64,000 nt of DNA from Ornithodoros turicata (Eukaryota; Arthropoda; Arachnida; Ixodida; Argasidae), in assembly GCF_037126465.1 (NCBI RefSeq), contig NC_088203.1, forward strand, positions 50,548,489-50,612,488, read 5' to 3'. Below the pieces are notes generated by a model. It was given only the letters and a program-made list of their open reading frames with translations. It searched no databases and was not told the DNA's origin. Of the stretch, positions 51,891-64,000 are shown piece by piece; position 1 is the first letter of the stretch; each line of letters opens with the position of its first letter. Position numbers and translations under genes: made by a program.

Positions 51891-51919
51891 TGGATATACT
51901 GCCGACCTTTTGAACCTGC

Positions 51920-52385
51920 GACCAATATACTACAGAAGTTGGCAATGTTGACTAGATGTTGACCGAAAAAATGGCATGGTGCCGACGGTGCCAACTTGTG
52001 AAAGGTATCTCACTGAAGTTGGCAATCTCGGTCAATGTTGACCAAAAATAGTAACATGTTGCCGGCAATGCCACTCTGGAGCAGTTATCCCGCTGGCGCT
52101 GAAGTTTGCAAAGTCAGCTTAATGTTGACCAAAACCAGCGACATGCTGCCGACAGACCCTACTTGCGAGTGAGATCCCGCTGAGGTTGGCAATGTCGGCA
52201 CGATGTCACCGAAACAAGCGACATGACACTGACAACGCCAATTTGCGATCGACGTCCAACAGAAGCTGGCAATGGAAGACACTGCATGTCGAAACATCGG
52301 TGCGGCGTCCATGCGCGACATCGGCCCAATGTCGAAAAATGATATGGGCCCAACTCCGGGGACGTTGCGATCTGGATGTGGCACA
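51920..52385. repeat. ~100-bp degenerate tandem repeats
   Basis: Four to five units with GTTGGCAATGT, GTTGACC.AAA, GCGACATG.TGCCGAC and ATCCCGCTGA at about 95-105 bp spacing. Confidence 0.7.
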
Positions 52386-52914
52386 TGTCAGTGGTGTCTG
52401 CAAAAGAAAAGTCCTGTGGGTGTAGGGTAAGGGTAATATTCTATGGGGAGTTTAGATGCACTTGCTGGAAGTCTAAAACGAAACGCTCTAAGAAACCCAG
52501 ACATTATGTTGTGAAACCGTCAGGTGGAAGCACATAACGTCGAGGGTCTGGCAAGGCTCTCGTGCATATATCGTTGAGAAGCTAAAAGCAGTAGTCACAC
52601 GAACGAAATACTAAATCACAAGCACTAGGCTCGGGCGATACGGATGCCTTTGGGTCTGTCTACGCAAACTGTAGAGACTGGAAGGTCCGGGAACGGGATC
52701 CTGGTCCTGGTCTAGAGGAGGAAGCTGATCGTCTGCTCCTTCGCCCTCGGGGTCTTGGAGGTGGTAAGCCTTCAGGTCCGAGATGTGTACTGGCCCAGTT
52801 TTTTCGCCCGTGTCACAGCGACGAAGCCGGTAAGTGAAACCGGAGGAACACCCACTTACCTCGAAGGGGTCATCCCACCTATCTGCAAAGCCGCGGCGTC
52901 ACTTAGCGGGTGAG

Positions 52915-54129
52915 TCAGTCGAAGAACGAGGTCACCGACGCTGTAGGTGAGATTCGGACGACCTCGGTTGTACTGGCGAGCCTGGTCCAACCGTGCGACG
53001 TCCAGATTCTCCCGAGCCGTCCGAGCTGCATCGTCCAGTCGACTCCGGAGTTCCTCCTTGAATAAGGAGGCTGGGTACTGCCATCCCGGAGGCGTAGAGC
53101 ATTCGTCACTGGAAAAGGTGCCTCTCGTCCCAAGTTCAGGAACGCCAGGGTGAAGCCTGTAGATCGGTTTACTGTTGTCCGTGTAGCGAACGCCAGTTCA
53201 CCCAGTGGAAGATCCCAATCACGGTGGTGCTGACTAGTAAAGGCAACCAACATTATTTTCAGGTTCCGATTAGCACGTTCGGTAATGTTAGCCTGATGGT
53301 GATACGGGGAAGTCTTCTTGTGCTGAATGCCTAAGACAGCGCCAGAATCTGAGAACACCTTACTTGTAAAGTAGGTATCGTTACCTGTGATGAGCTGAGC
53401 AGGAAACCCGAACCAGCAAAAGGTGTCGAGTAGCCTTTCCCACAGTCTCTGGGAAGTCAGCGTCCTGAGAGGAAACAGCTGAACCCATTTCGTGACATGA
53501 TCAGTAACCACAAACAAATACTGGTTACCTCTAGGACTACGGGGAAAAGGTTCCATCACATCACAAGCAACTATTTGCCACGGCCTATTGCTCTGAACAG
53601 CCTGTAAGCGCCCAGGGGGTAAACCACCACAAGGTTTTGCTCTCTGGCATACGGGACAAGTGCGAACATACTTAGTTACGTCCTGCCTCATTCCTGGCCT
53701 GCCACTGCTGTGACCTGCCAAGGCGAAATCATGAAAGTAACGTATGAAAGACTTCCGCAACTTCCGCGGCACCACGACTCTGAATGGGGATGTGCCGTCA
53801 TCGTCATCCGCATGGGGTATGTATCTGAACAGGATGCCATCCTCGCCCAGCAGATAGGAGTCGTGCCGTCCGTCAGTCGTTCCGGTGCCTGCCGAGTCCT
53901 GCTCAGCTAGCCATTGAGACATCCGCTGACAAATGCCGTCCGCTCTCTGAGCGTCTAGGAGCTGCTGTCTGCTCACCACCGTGCCCCAAGACGAGGATAC
54001 GTCTCGTGCCACTTGTGCTGCTGCCAGGAGCTGAGAACGCGCCTGTGTGCCTTCCTCTCCCCCCTCCGGTAGAGGCGCACGGGAAAGCGCGTCTGCTACC
54101 ACGTTCGTCGAGCCCAGCCTGTACTCCAC
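52915..54129 (-). CDS. gypsy integrase
   Basis: 404 codons: HDFALAGHSSGRPG then YVRTCPVCQRAK (HHCC zinc domain), VACDVMEPFP and ITGNDTYFTSKVF with HQANITERANRNLK (DD35E; Asp, Asp, Glu). It begins within the RNase H end (STNVVADALSRAP). The C-terminus runs into altered frames near 52900. Confidence 0.88.
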   Translation of the reverse strand: MEYRLGSTNVVADALSRAPLPEGGEEGTQARSQLLAAAQVARDVSSSWGTVVSRQQLLDAQRADGICQRMSQWLAEQDSAGTGTTDGRHDSYLLGEDGILFRYIPHADDDDGTSPFRVVVPRKLRKSFIRYFHDFALAGHSSGRPGMRQDVTKYVRTCPVCQRAKPCGGLPPGRLQAVQSNRPWQIVACDVMEPFPRSPRGNQYLFVVTDHVTKWVQLFPLRTLTSQRLWERLLDTFCWFGFPAQLITGNDTYFTSKVFSDSGAVLGIQHKKTSPYHHQANITERANRNLKIMLVAFTSQHHRDWDLPLGELAFATRTTVNRSTGFTLAFLNLGREAPFPVTNALRLRDGSTQPPYSRRNSGVDWTMQLGRLGRIWTSHGWTRLASTTEVVRISPTASVTSFFD

Positions 54130-54152
54130 GTTGAAGGAGTAGCCTTGTAGCG

Positions 54153-54716
54153 TCAGGTCCCACCTGGCAAGGCGTCCAAATGGGTTGCGGAGCCGCTGCA
54201 GCCAGAAAGTGCCTGGTGGTCAGTCAGGACGGTGAAAGTGGTGCCGTCCAGGTAGAGATCGAAGTTCCTGAGAGCGAAGATGATCGCCAAGCATTCCTTT
54301 TCCGTGACGGAATAATTCCGTTCTGCCGGATTCAGCGTGCGACTTGCAAAAGCCACTGGACAGAGAATAGCGTCATGCTTCTGCAAGAGAACTGCGCCAA
54401 CACCGTAATCGCTAGCATCTATTTGCACAACAAACGGTTTGTTCAGGTCAGGCAAATATAGCCTGGCCGTATTAGCGATTGAGTGAGAAAGAGCTCGAAA
54501 GGATCGTTCTTGCTCCTCTCCCCACTGCCAGGGTGTATCGTTGCGCAACAACTGGCTAAGCGGCTGCGCTAACTCAGCACAATTAGGAATGAATTGTCTG
54601 TAGAATCCAACCATACCCAAGAAACGCTGCAAGCCCTTTACGTTACCGGGAACCAGATACTCCAAGATAGCCTTTAGCTTGTCATCGCTAGGACTGATGG
54701 TTCCTATGTCCACCAA
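54153..54716 (-). CDS. gypsy RT connection and RNase H
   Basis: FLGMVGFYRQFIPN, then PFVVQIDASDYGVGAVL, YSVTEKECLAIIFAL and FTVLTDHQAL are the connection and RNase H blocks with their catalytic Asp, Glu and Asp. A frameshift near 54160 separates it from integrase. Confidence 0.88.
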   Translation of the reverse strand: MVDIGTISPSDDKLKAILEYLVPGNVKGLQRFLGMVGFYRQFIPNCAELAQPLSQLLRNDTPWQWGEEQERSFRALSHSIANTARLYLPDLNKPFVVQIDASDYGVGAVLLQKHDAILCPVAFASRTLNPAERNYSVTEKECLAIIFALRNFDLYLDGTTFTVLTDHQALSGCSGSATHLDALPGGT

Positions 54717-55347
54717 GGCTGATGCTAGGCGGTGCCAGCTGCACCTTGCGGGGATTGATGGTTAGCCCGGCCTGCTTCATCCTTGCAAGGACGACTGATA
54801 GGTGTTCCAAGTGTTCCTGAACGTTTCTGGAAAACACTACGAAGTCATCCATGTACACCATCGCGAAGTTATACTTCGCATCTCCCAATACGGTATCCAT
54901 TAGCCGCTGGAAACTGGCTGGATAGTTAGACAGACCCAAAGGAATCCGTACAAACTCAAGCAAACCTCCATGACAGTTAAAGGCTGTTTTCGAGACATCC
55001 TCTGGGGCAACTTGGATTTGCAAAAACCCTCTACTACAATCAAGCGTTAAAAACACCGTAGCGCTGCCCAGGGAATACATAATAGACTCGATGGACGGAA
55101 AGGGGTAAGAGTCCCTTACACTTACTGCGTTAAGTCGACGGTAGTCAACGCATAACCTAGCCGTACCATCACGTTTCGGAGCCAGGACAACAGGAAATGC
55201 GCAAGGGCTCTTGGACCTTTGAACTGCACCGGTCTGGAGCATTTCATCAAGAGCAACGTCTAACAAAGCACGCTTATGTACACTCAACGGTCTCGGATTA
55301 CAACGCCAGGGCCTATCGTTACCCGTGTCTATGGTATGCTGTCTCAC
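54688..55347 (-). CDS. gypsy reverse transcriptase
   Basis: 219 codons: PCAFPVVLAPKRDGTARLCVDYRRLN, then LDCSRGFLQI, GLSNYPASFQRLMD and the active site YMDDFVVFS. The PFGL-type block reads PLGL. The frame shifts to the next ORF near 54700. Confidence 0.88.
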   Translation of the reverse strand: MRQHTIDTGNDRPWRCNPRPLSVHKRALLDVALDEMLQTGAVQRSKSPCAFPVVLAPKRDGTARLCVDYRRLNAVSVRDSYPFPSIESIMYSLGSATVFLTLDCSRGFLQIQVAPEDVSKTAFNCHGGLLEFVRIPLGLSNYPASFQRLMDTVLGDAKYNFAMVYMDDFVVFSRNVQEHLEHLSVVLARMKQAGLTINPRKVQLAPPSISLGGHRNHQS

Positions 55348-55492
55348 AGACGACTTACCGGGTTTCTCCGTGAGGACACCGTCAAACTGCCGCAGTACTT
55401 GTTCAAGCTGACGGCTCTCCTCCTCGGGACCATGGAATGACCCCTAGACAGTCGGGAGCGGGGACAGTTCGACGGACGTCGCTGCAGCTTTC

Positions 55493-55855
55493 TTAGCTGA
55501 ACTGCTGTCCTGTGGCACGGCGAAAGGAAAAAAATCCTGACGATCCGTGGTAAACGTATCCTCCATTGGGCAGGTCCAGCGCAAATTTCTGCCAGATGAC
55601 GAAGTCTCTGCCCAGGATAACGGGCACTGCAGGGCCATGAAGGTGGACGAAGCGCTGCTTTCGTCGTCTTCCATCAAAGCGAAGCCAGAGCGCAAATGCA
55701 GTTTGTGCTGGAATCACGTCATTGGAAGCAAGACGTAAAGCGACATCTGTGGATTGCAATTTCACATTCTGTGGTACGCAGTGCTCGTAAACACAATCGC
55801 CGATAAGGGAGCCTGTAGCTCCCGTGTCGATAAGGGCGATGTAATCTCTCCCCAA
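55493..55855 (-). CDS. gypsy aspartic protease
   Basis: ALIDTGATGSLI carries the DTGA active site, and ILGRDFV near residue 75 is the usual second block. It cleaves the polyprotein. Frame open; start not certain because it is normally part of Gag-Pol. Confidence 0.82.
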   Translation of the reverse strand: MGRDYIALIDTGATGSLIGDCVYEHCVPQNVKLQSTDVALRLASNDVIPAQTAFALWLRFDGRRRKQRFVHLHGPAVPVILGRDFVIWQKFALDLPNGGYVYHGSSGFFSFRRATGQQFS

Positions 55856-56019
55856 AATTGAGCAGCGATGTTTGGTTCGGACGGAAAGAGCAAAAGGAGC
55901 TCAAGCGTCTCCTATTATCCTGCTGCTTGCAAAGCCAGCGTCTGAATTACCAGGGTCACGGATTGTAACCATTCGTTCGCTCTTTCGGCAGATAGCCGAC
56001 GTCGTTGAACAATTGTTTA

Positions 56020-57274
56020 CCGGCGTCGGCTGCGACCGTTTCCCGTTGGCACATTACGGGGATTTGGTCTTTGCTGCGGACAGTCCCGACGAAAGTGGTC
56101 AAGGCTGCCGCACGTCCAACAGCCGGCGGGCATTCTGCGCTGCTGCCGCGGAACATGCCACTGCTCCTGCGGCCTCCTAGCGGTTTCGCCAGCTAAATAG
56201 CCGGGTTGACCATGATTATGGGACAGGACGGGTCTGCCAAGGCACGTTCCTGCGGGGATCGCCCTCTGTTGATAACGGAAGGGATTAGGTGTGCTCATCC
56301 AGTCCCACTGCTGGTGGGCGCTCAACCGAGGCCACTCCCGCTGACCACGCACAGCGCGGTTCTAACGCCAATTCAGGCGGCGGCGGGGGCCGATACTCGA
56401 GTTCCGCTAAGAGGTCACCTTCAATTGTTGGAGCCTGTTGCGCCAGCACTTCAAGTGTATTAAAGCGGTGGGCTCGAAGATAGGGCCGGTAGCGAGGATG
56501 ACACTGACGGATACCCCGTCCCACACGCTGCTCCTCTGTAGCAGTAGGTTCAGCTCTGCTATACAGGTCTTGCAAGGCCCGAACGAATCCTGCTAAGGTC
56601 TCATCTGGATGCTGAGTACGCTTGTGCAGCTCCTCCAGGATACGATATTCGTAATCCGGGGGAAAAAATTCGCTCTTAAACCGCTTCTGAAAGTCCTGAA
56701 CGGACGTAAAACTTGACTGCAGCCGAAGCCAGGGAGTGGCGTCTCCGATCAAAGCAACCTGCAGGATGCGTTGTATCAGTACTTCATCTGAGATTCTCAT
56801 ACCAGTCTGATAGGCTGTAAGGTCATCCAAGAAGTCTGCGACCGACTTTTTATCGGTATACCCTGAGAAGGTAGGGACCGGTAAATTCAGTCGCAGGGGC
56901 CCTTGTGCCTGCGGCGGCGCAACCGACCCGGCATCTAGGTGTTGTGCCACCAACGAACATAACTCCGTCTTGCGTGACAAGAGTTGTGTAGTTATAGCAG
57001 AGTCGAACTGCGGCACTTCAGGTACCGTAGTTGACGTACTTTGGGACGGAGGCACTGCATGTGCCTTTTTGTCCTCGGCTGGTCCTTTCGGCTCCGAAGG
57101 CGCCGAGGTGTTGGATACCAGTGTCTGCTCCGAACGGGACCGCTGATGTACAGGGCCTTTGCTCCGGAGGTCGTATCGGCCTGGCGGCGGCGAATGCTGC
57201 ATCGGCTCCGGGGCTCGGGCACTGAGTGGGAGCTGTGAAGCACTCAAAAGCAAATCAAACACACTCAAAAACAA
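56020..57274 (-). CDS. gag: gypsy gag polyprotein (frameshifted end)
   Basis: 329 codons at 56285-57274 with the capsid-like LSRKTEL, PVPTFSGYTDKKSVADFLDDL and FKSEFFPPDYEYRIL blocks. The zinc knuckle CWTCGSLDHFRRDC lies just downstream in another frame (56090s), implying a frameshift near 56290-56330, natural or mutational. Forms the particle in active elements. Confidence 0.8.
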
Positions 57275-57452
57275 AGAAAACCCCTAGCTAAAAAAAACGG
57301 CACCCCGGAAAAAGATCACAAACAAGCCGGCGGAGTCCTAAATGAAAGAAAGGGAAAAAAAAACAATGTACAAACGAAAAATGAACAACGCATCGCGTCC
57401 TCCCTGCTATCGAACGAACGAACTGTGACCCCAAACGTTGGGCGCCAGTTGT

Positions 57453-57760
57453 GGAAACCCGTGTTTCCACAACCTCGGGGCGTCAGTCCGTCCGCTCCGT
57501 CGCCGAGGAAGGCACAGCAAGCAAAAGGTTCAAGCAACAAACAAGGGTTTATTCCATGTCGTTAACAAGACAGAAAGCAGCCGGCAGCAGTCCCAGATAC
57601 TGCTTGAGTAACAATTCCCAAAACTTCCCACCAGCCCCGCTTATATCATTTACCAAAACACCATCAGCGCCCTCTTCCAGATGGACGTACCCGTGAACGG
57701 CGCGCTTATCGACACGCTTGGTCGACTTATCAAGTTCCAGCACCTGGTCTCGATAACTTT
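57453..57760 (-). repeat. gypsy 5' LTR (outer limit approximate)
   Basis: Ends at the PBS. Carries TATAAGCGGG, AATAAACC and a terminal palindrome. The upstream boundary cannot be fixed without a second LTR. Confidence 0.6.
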
Positions 57761-60432
57761 CAAGTTCAGAAAATGAAATTCAATGAGAAATGAAGGTTCT
57801 TGCTACCATGCCGAGATTAGTCCTTTGCATGCGTAATCACGTCGAAATGGAAAAAGAAGAGAAAAAGGAGACTGTCAAGGAGCGCGCGATGGGTGAACCA
57901 CAAACGTAATATGAAAACCGTTAGGAGCGACAAAGGTTTGTTTGAACGAGAACTGGGGCTGAACAAGAGGCTGCACTTCTTCAGGTTACACAAACAATTG
58001 CGACACAAGTATATATAACCAAACAAAGAAAGGTACAATAAAAAAGGTTTCCAGAACCAAGTAAACAGAACAACCAGACAGGAGTAAATGCATCACATGA
58101 GCAACCGTCACATGAGAAACCAGAAAGAGAGGCTGCCCGGGAAATGAGTCATTCGGAGAATTGGGGTTCAAAAGATCTGGTGGTGCAAACGAGGGCACAG
58201 ATGTGTGTCTAGCCATGTACGTGGAACACACAGCTTTTGTTGCACTGCGTGGGAAGACCCGAGTGACCTTATGGGCTCAATAGAAAATGGAGCTAAGAAT
58301 GCACACTGGAACACAAATAATGAAGTAGCTTAGCTAGATGATAGGTTGGACAACTGCCAGTACCGCCATGCGCGTTTAGTCCCGGTACTTTTAAAGAAGG
58401 AAACTTAGAATTGAGAAAGGACTCGCGATTTTTGCGTTTGCAATCGGTGATGTAGCCAGATTCCAGAATTAATAGATAGGTGGGTATTCATGTCGTTCCC
58501 GGGAAGATTAGAATGTGTCGCAACGGGACTAGGGCGATTATTGTCAATATCGTATTATCGTATAAGGAAATGTTTCTTTAAATTTTTCGTCACTGTGTAA
58601 GATGGCGCTGAAAAAGAGTTTTTGTGTTGTTTTGTGTGTAAGGGCTGTGTTGTAGGTGGTCACGAAAGTTATGTTTCTGCGTTCCTCGTTAAGTTGACCG
58701 GGAAGAAGCGTCTCTCTGTCCAACGAGCATGATTTGGCGAGAGAATTTTCAATGAGATTGCTTGGATACTTAGGCTTCCTGAAATTAATGGACATTTCGT
58801 AACCGTGTCTGTCAGCGTGTCTGTCTGCCACGGAGAATCAGGGCAAAAACCAAAGCACAAGTAAGTCGAGGTTCAGACATATAAAAATGGGAAGCTTCAA
58901 TGCTTCATAAATCGATTGTGCAACTGTCCTACTGCGCTTCCTCTGATAGAGCCACGATTAACAAACCCAGCACTATTGATAATCTATCTTGTGCATTACC
59001 TCAGGTGCGCGCTGAAGGCAGGATCTGGCTTGCATCTGGTCCATGAAGAAATTTCTGACACGTTAGTTGCAGTCTAGCTGCCACCAACACGTATGACAAT
59101 ATGATGTTATAATTTGAACATTCACCTATATTCCACTTTTCATGCGAGCTCTCATGCAGGCATCTTGGTACCACTCTTAAATCTGCCCTCAACATTACAA
59201 CCTCTTCTTTCAGGGTAAAAAAGAAAGGTCGCCATTCCGATTAAGTGCTATCTCCCAGTTCAGGCACTTTTGCTGTCCAAACACTGGTTCCTGTGGATGG
59301 AGTGGAACAAGCTTCGCTGTCTGGTATAGAAGATGCGTTACATTAGTTCAGTTGATTTGCCTTTTGCACATTTCTGTTATTGTTAGCTGGATTACTGTTG
59401 GACATACAATAGTTTCTGACACGCAGAAGCTGATGTCATCTCCGATAACGTTTTAGAATTTTCACTGTTATCAACGTCCACCGAGGAGGGTGCCTTTACT
59501 AACTGTAAATGTTCGATTCAAGAATAGCCCAGAATTCATGTTAACATTGTTTACTCTTATTATTTCACTGCCTGTGTTCTGATAGCTAAGAAAAATGGGA
59601 ACTATTTATTTGGCACGACATCACACTGGATAGTAGAACTGTATTGGCATGTAAGCTAGAATAGCTGCATTCTACAATACTTGTTTTGCAATTGGTGTAT
59701 TACTGCCTGCAATGCCACATTCATATGTTTTAGTAGGTGCTGTTCAGTAGGCAAAAATACCTGATCAGTGCTGTGTAGTCTTTTCATCCAAAGTGCATAA
59801 TCTTACTGCAAAATCATAGTATGTAGAATAGCAATGCGCAAGTATCCGGCGATAGAGACAGACACACACCAGAACAGACACATCACAAAAGAAAGCAGAC
59901 GCTTGTGAGCATGTAATCCCAGAACATGTAAGGCATGTTGTAAGGTAGAGAGCGAGGGTTGGTACAAACATAAACTTAAATATACAAACATATATAATAA
60001 ACTAAAAGGGGTTACAACTCCATTGCGGATTCCGCCATCAGTTTCAAACCGGCAAGGGAGAAGTTGATAAGACACTGTAGCACTATTTCCCTGAATGTGT
60101 CACCCGTGAATGCCTTTTGTGTCAAATACTGACCTGGCCACCGTGATCATTCATGTATTATGCTACACAACTCATCCCTTGTCTGTTTGGAACTGATGCA
60201 GTCGTACCCTCTTTTTATTTTACTATATATGTTTCTATTTTTACTTGTATGTTTGTAGCAACCCTAGCTCTTCTTACTTGCAAGATGTGCTATATATCCT
60301 CTTTTTCTGCGTGAAAGTCTCGTCTCATTAAAATTTAGATGCTCTCAACAGTGTTCTCATTTTTGTGCGAAATCATTATAAAATAAACATGACTACGCAT
60401 TTCTTGTCATTAAATTCTTTTTTTTTCTGCAG
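57761..60432. other. AT-rich, no gene seen
   Basis: No supported coding frame. Possible host intron ending at the acceptor TTTTTTTCTGCAG (60432). Confidence 0.4.
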
Positions 60433-60584
60433 TGGTGAACAACCCTAAGAACACATGCAAGAAGTATCCTTGGGGTGACGACCCCTCATCACCTCATGAG
60501 GAATCAGTGGTTGATGAGTCGTTCATGTTCTCAGGCACATGGAAACTTCAACAAATAATTCATGAAAAAGCCAGTCAGCGCTAG
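60433..60584 (+). CDS. Candidate terminal exon of an unidentified host gene
   Basis: A strong acceptor (TTTTTTCTGCAG) precedes an open frame from 60435 to TAG 60582-60584, with composition unlike the flanks: NNPKNTCKKYPWGDD, then ESVVDESFMFSGTWK. No ATG near the start, as expected for an internal or terminal exon. AATAAATA at about 61929 and AATAAATAAT near 62412 could be poly(A) signals. The protein is not recognised. Confidence 0.4.
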
Positions 60585-63500
60585 CACCAGTAATTGGACA
60601 TGGACCCTCCTCCTACCAGTCAGGGATGTTACATTACAGGCACTCATTGACTTTTCGTGAATTACTTGTTGAGTTTGTCCCAAGGTGGAGCTCGCCACAG
60701 CTCATTTGCCTATCCGTTAATGTTGCGGCTTGTGCTGTGTTTTTCTGTTTGTGTGTTCCAGCCTCAGAACTGTTACTTTGGATCAGGTCAGGTACATTTC
60801 GACATGGTAAACAGGAAGTGGTGTTTCCCAACACAACTTGGCAGTGGCCTTCTTGCACTACTGCTGCGGTTGTCAAGCATGAATGGAACGCCGCAAATTA
60901 TATTCACTGTACTTTTATTCTGTGCTATCTAATCTTGTTCAAGTTCTGTCAGAGGAGCGCATAATGCCACGCAATGTAGCAATATCGTTCAGGTATTCCT
61001 TAAAGTGGGAGGAATGGCAGCGTATGAATGTAGGAAGGAAACTGTCACGCTATGACAAGTGTTTATGTATTGTATATTTAACTACTCATTTTATTTCTTA
61101 GTTTTCACGAGCGTCAAGCGTCAACATGTCAAGCCATGTTGTATTAATTTGAAACATGTTCATTGTAGTAGCCAGAGGAGCTGTTACACAGTGAGAGCGT
61201 AGCCCGTGTACGTTTGCCTTTTCCCCGTGTCCCTTGGTTTTCCTCCGTGATGCTACACATGTTAGGGATAGGTTTTAGAACCGGTAGTTCCAGGCAAGTG
61301 AGAATTGCTTTTCAGGTGATTATCACGCTGGCAGATGAAACATATGGTTTAAATTATTTGGTTGACAGGAAGTTCATAGCTTCACAGAAAAAAACTACTA
61401 CTATACTACGAAGTAAGAGTGGTTTCAAATCTAACTCTCTTGTGTTCCTGACATTATCACAGAAGATGCAGTATCCACTATGATCCTTTATATGGGTGTA
61501 CGCACAGTGCAATATATGCAAATTACAAATCTGTGTTTCCTACTGTCTTGTATCAGAGAGCCATACTGAAACACAGGCAGCCAAGGACAGACTTTTGATG
61601 CCCTCGAGAAACTTGGCAACACATTGTAGGGACTCTGGATGCTCCCTAAATTTCCAAAACACAGACATGAAGGCTACGTTTAAACAAAAAGGGTTTAGAG
61701 AACGCCAAGACAGGTGCATGTGTAAGCAGTCCGCTGTTGGATTTGCTTCTGTCAGAGATACGTTATCTCAAAGGGATCGCACGGGCACACTCAGATTGAT
61801 ACTATGGCTGTCTGTGAAATAGAATGAGGAGAGAGGGAAGATACATAACCCTTTTTCTGGTCTGTGATTCTATTGGTTAAATTGTCATTTGTGTAGCAGC
61901 ATGTGTGTGTATGTTACAGAGTCTGCTAATAAATATATGAGTTGATAGCTAGCAGTTGTGTTTGTTGTATGGCCATGTTTGTTACTGCACACACACACAC
62001 ACACACACAAAAGACCAATGAAGAACACGAAAAGAGCGACCTGGAAAGCTGCCTGTTCTAGTGCTCACATGGAGGCAATGCAATGAGGTAACATGTTTCA
62101 TTCATGAACTGTACATTGTAGCACAGATCACAATGACAACCAATTATTCAGATTTTTCTTGAACTATTTTGTCTTTTGGAGCTCTGATTGTCCAGCCTAT
62201 TATTGTAACTTTATGTGATTCCCCTCTTGAGATATTTTAAGATTGCTGATCCTGTACAGTTCGTTAGTTTTGATGCTGTACTGTGCGAAGGTACAAAAAG
62301 ATAATTGTCATGTCTGCATTTGAATATATAGGAATAGTTTGTAAGTACATTCCTTGTTGACATTTACATTTGAACCTGGTGCCAACATGGTTTATTGATG
62401 AAAAATGTAAATAAATAATTTATTTTCTTGCCAGACGATGCACAGGTGTTCTTTTTTCTAGTGAGATATTATCTTTTCATAAGACATAAGTTGCAAAGCG
62501 AGGGGTTATATGGGCTCAATGATAGTCGAGTCTAGCATAGTTTTTTGCCACTTCAGATATATTCACTGTTATTCGTGTGCACATATATGACTAGGAAGCT
62601 ACAGCATGTGCATAAAAAATAATTTCGTATGTAGCCTCACACATGGTTCAGAAGATTAGATGATGCACTACATATGCATTAACAATTGAACAATCTACAC
62701 TATGAAATTTGTAGCACCCAGTCATATGCAGCTTTTACAGAAAAGCTGGATTCCCATTTCAAATTCTCATTGTAGGATCCCAGACGGCTTTGATAGCAGT
62801 TGTTTATCAATTATTGCCTTTTTCTTTTCTTTTTAGTTCTTGTCATGTGTAGTGTACTTCCTATGTTATAGAATTTACCCGCTCCTGCAGGGCTCCAGAA
62901 GAGCCAGCAGTATCCTCAAATAAATAAATAAATATAAGACGTCCAAGCATATATAATTGTGCTTATGTGCAATGGTTACGCTAAAGCGTAACTTCCATGA
63001 AGACTCTAGTTACATGGCCCTGTAAGACCGGCCTTTGCGAATTGCTTGGTAACGTGCCTCGAACTGTAAAGGTAAGAGGCAGTCATGAATGCTGCAGACA
63101 TGGTTGCGTCTTACAAATTGCTTATCATGTCCTACACAGTAAATGTTAAAAACTAAGTGACTTGTACAATAATTCCTGAGTACGAAATTAATTCAAAGGC
63201 TGACCAGTGATGTCATCCATGACGACAGTCACATAAATTGCCTCTAACACTTTTACACCCCATGGGCTGAGTTTAGTTCAAATAGCTTTCTACAGAGGGA
63301 TAAGGTGCACCCACTGATTTGATAACTAGGACCTATGTTAGACCCCCGAAACAACATTTCTAAATGGCAATATGTGCTCTGGTATTTCTTTTGCTTCTGC
63401 ATGGTGTGCAACCACATGGCTTCTAGAGCTTTTGTGTGCATGTTTTTGTACTACGGAGCTTATTAAAAACAAAACCCAGGTGTTAGACATGAAATGCAGT

Positions 63501-64000
63501 AGTTTGTAGCATGCTACACGACGCAACATGACATGGGAGTGTGTGATTCAAGGAAAGCTTCGGGAAAATGCAGAAATTCCCACGAAAAGTTTAAAATGTG
63601 ATTGATATTTTGCTTTACGTCGCTCGTCGTTCCATAACTTTGTCGATCGTGTTACACATTGATAAGTCGTACATAAAACTTGTCCCATAGCATTATGCAG
63701 TTTCTCAAATAATAGCATGCCTTTTTTCCTGCAAAAATAAAACGTTGTCGGCATTTTCTTGCTAAAACGGCTGTCGAAACGTCAGTCTATTTCCTCAAAA
63801 TAATTTACCCTACACTGGGCAAGCGCTGTAAAGGGGCTAACGCAGACGCGACTTGATGCAGATTGTTCGAGCCCACAACACAAAAACGGCGAATTCCAGT
63901 CACAACATCGCACACAGCTTCGTTCACGAAGGAGTTTGCAGCTGGGTAGTTTCATTTATAATCGAACGATGCCCGCCGGTCACATTTTTCATGTCTCTCG
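60585..64000. other. AT-rich sequence, possible 3' UTR and flank
   Basis: Contains a (CA)11 run at about 61987-62009 and an (AAAT)n/(AATA)n run at about 62921-62935. Only short frames; no gene recognised. Confidence 0.4.

Larger units (their letters stand above)
52650..57760 (-). mobile_element. Ty3/gypsy LTR retrotransposon, 5' LTR present, 3' LTR not found
   Basis: Minus-strand order: LTR (about 57453-57760), PBS TGGCGCCCAACG (57454-57443), gag, protease, RT, RNase H, integrase. The TATA (TATAAGCGGG near 57643) and AATAAA (57557) mark the LTR. The LTR end carries the palindrome TGTGGAAACACGGGTTTCCACA. No second LTR is seen by 52.4 kb. Frames are long, so it is fairly young. Confidence 0.88.

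Noticed and set aside
54688..55347. Polymerase supplying the missing Maverick polB function
   Set aside because: It is a Ty3/gypsy reverse transcriptase (YMDD) in a separate LTR element 44 kb away.
60626..60964. 112-codon frame rich in hydrophobic residues
   Set aside because: AT-rich 3' UTR-like sequence with a competing frame; no conserved motif.

Overview
The window looks like arthropod nuclear DNA, most plausibly a chelicerate such as a tick. It is a dense nest of transposons (mariner, R1/I-like and CR1-like LINEs, BEL/Pao, Ty3/gypsy, a TTAA-targeted THAP element, YqaJ-encoding DNA) with very little host coding sequence: two exons of an ABCA-type transporter near 35 kb and one candidate terminal exon at 60.4 kb. 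The assignment to a tick is inference from repeat style and is not proven.

The outstanding object is at 1-10607: an apparently intact Maverick/Polinton (adintovirus-like) element bounded by 66-68 bp terminal inverted repeats. Its minus strand carries a compact block of nine overlapping or abutting genes: a small acidic protein, a packaging ATPase (shortened), a small basic protein, a 161 aa protein, a retroviral-type integrase (DDx35E plus chromodomain-like tail), a penton-like capsid protein, a pX-like basic peptide, the double-jelly-roll major capsid protein and an adenain-type cysteine protease. The other half (1-4540) holds small spliced genes of unknown role. No family B DNA polymerase is present between the repeats. 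Both terminal repeats contain a TATA box plus initiator firing inward.

A second, older and much rearranged relative ('element 2') lies at about 12996-31917. Long inverted-repeat arms surround a 2.3 kb centre (19341-21608) that encodes homologues of two of the small element-1 genes, one with the same intron position. The arms carry a third gene in opposite orientations. This element was hit by a mariner (14316-19224, itself split by an R1-like LINE), a TTAA-flanked THAP element (23199-26475), an unexplained block with YqaJ-nuclease remnants (27006-30888) and a TSD-flanked foldback sequence (31020-31185).

From 32 to 34 kb there are CCAAT-rich minisatellites. At 35-42 kb lies a CR1-like LINE split by a second R1-like LINE. 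A 3.1 kb element with TIRs of about 920 bp follows (42287-45369), then a minus-strand BEL/Pao (about 46060-49980) split by a 1.57 kb CACTG-ended element. Minisatellites occupy 51.9-52.4 kb, and a minus-strand Ty3/gypsy element lies at about 52.65-57.76 kb. The last 6 kb is AT-rich, apparently host intron/3' UTR sequence. Everything after 10.6 kb is decayed except some long LINE and gypsy frames, in contrast to the open frames of element 1.
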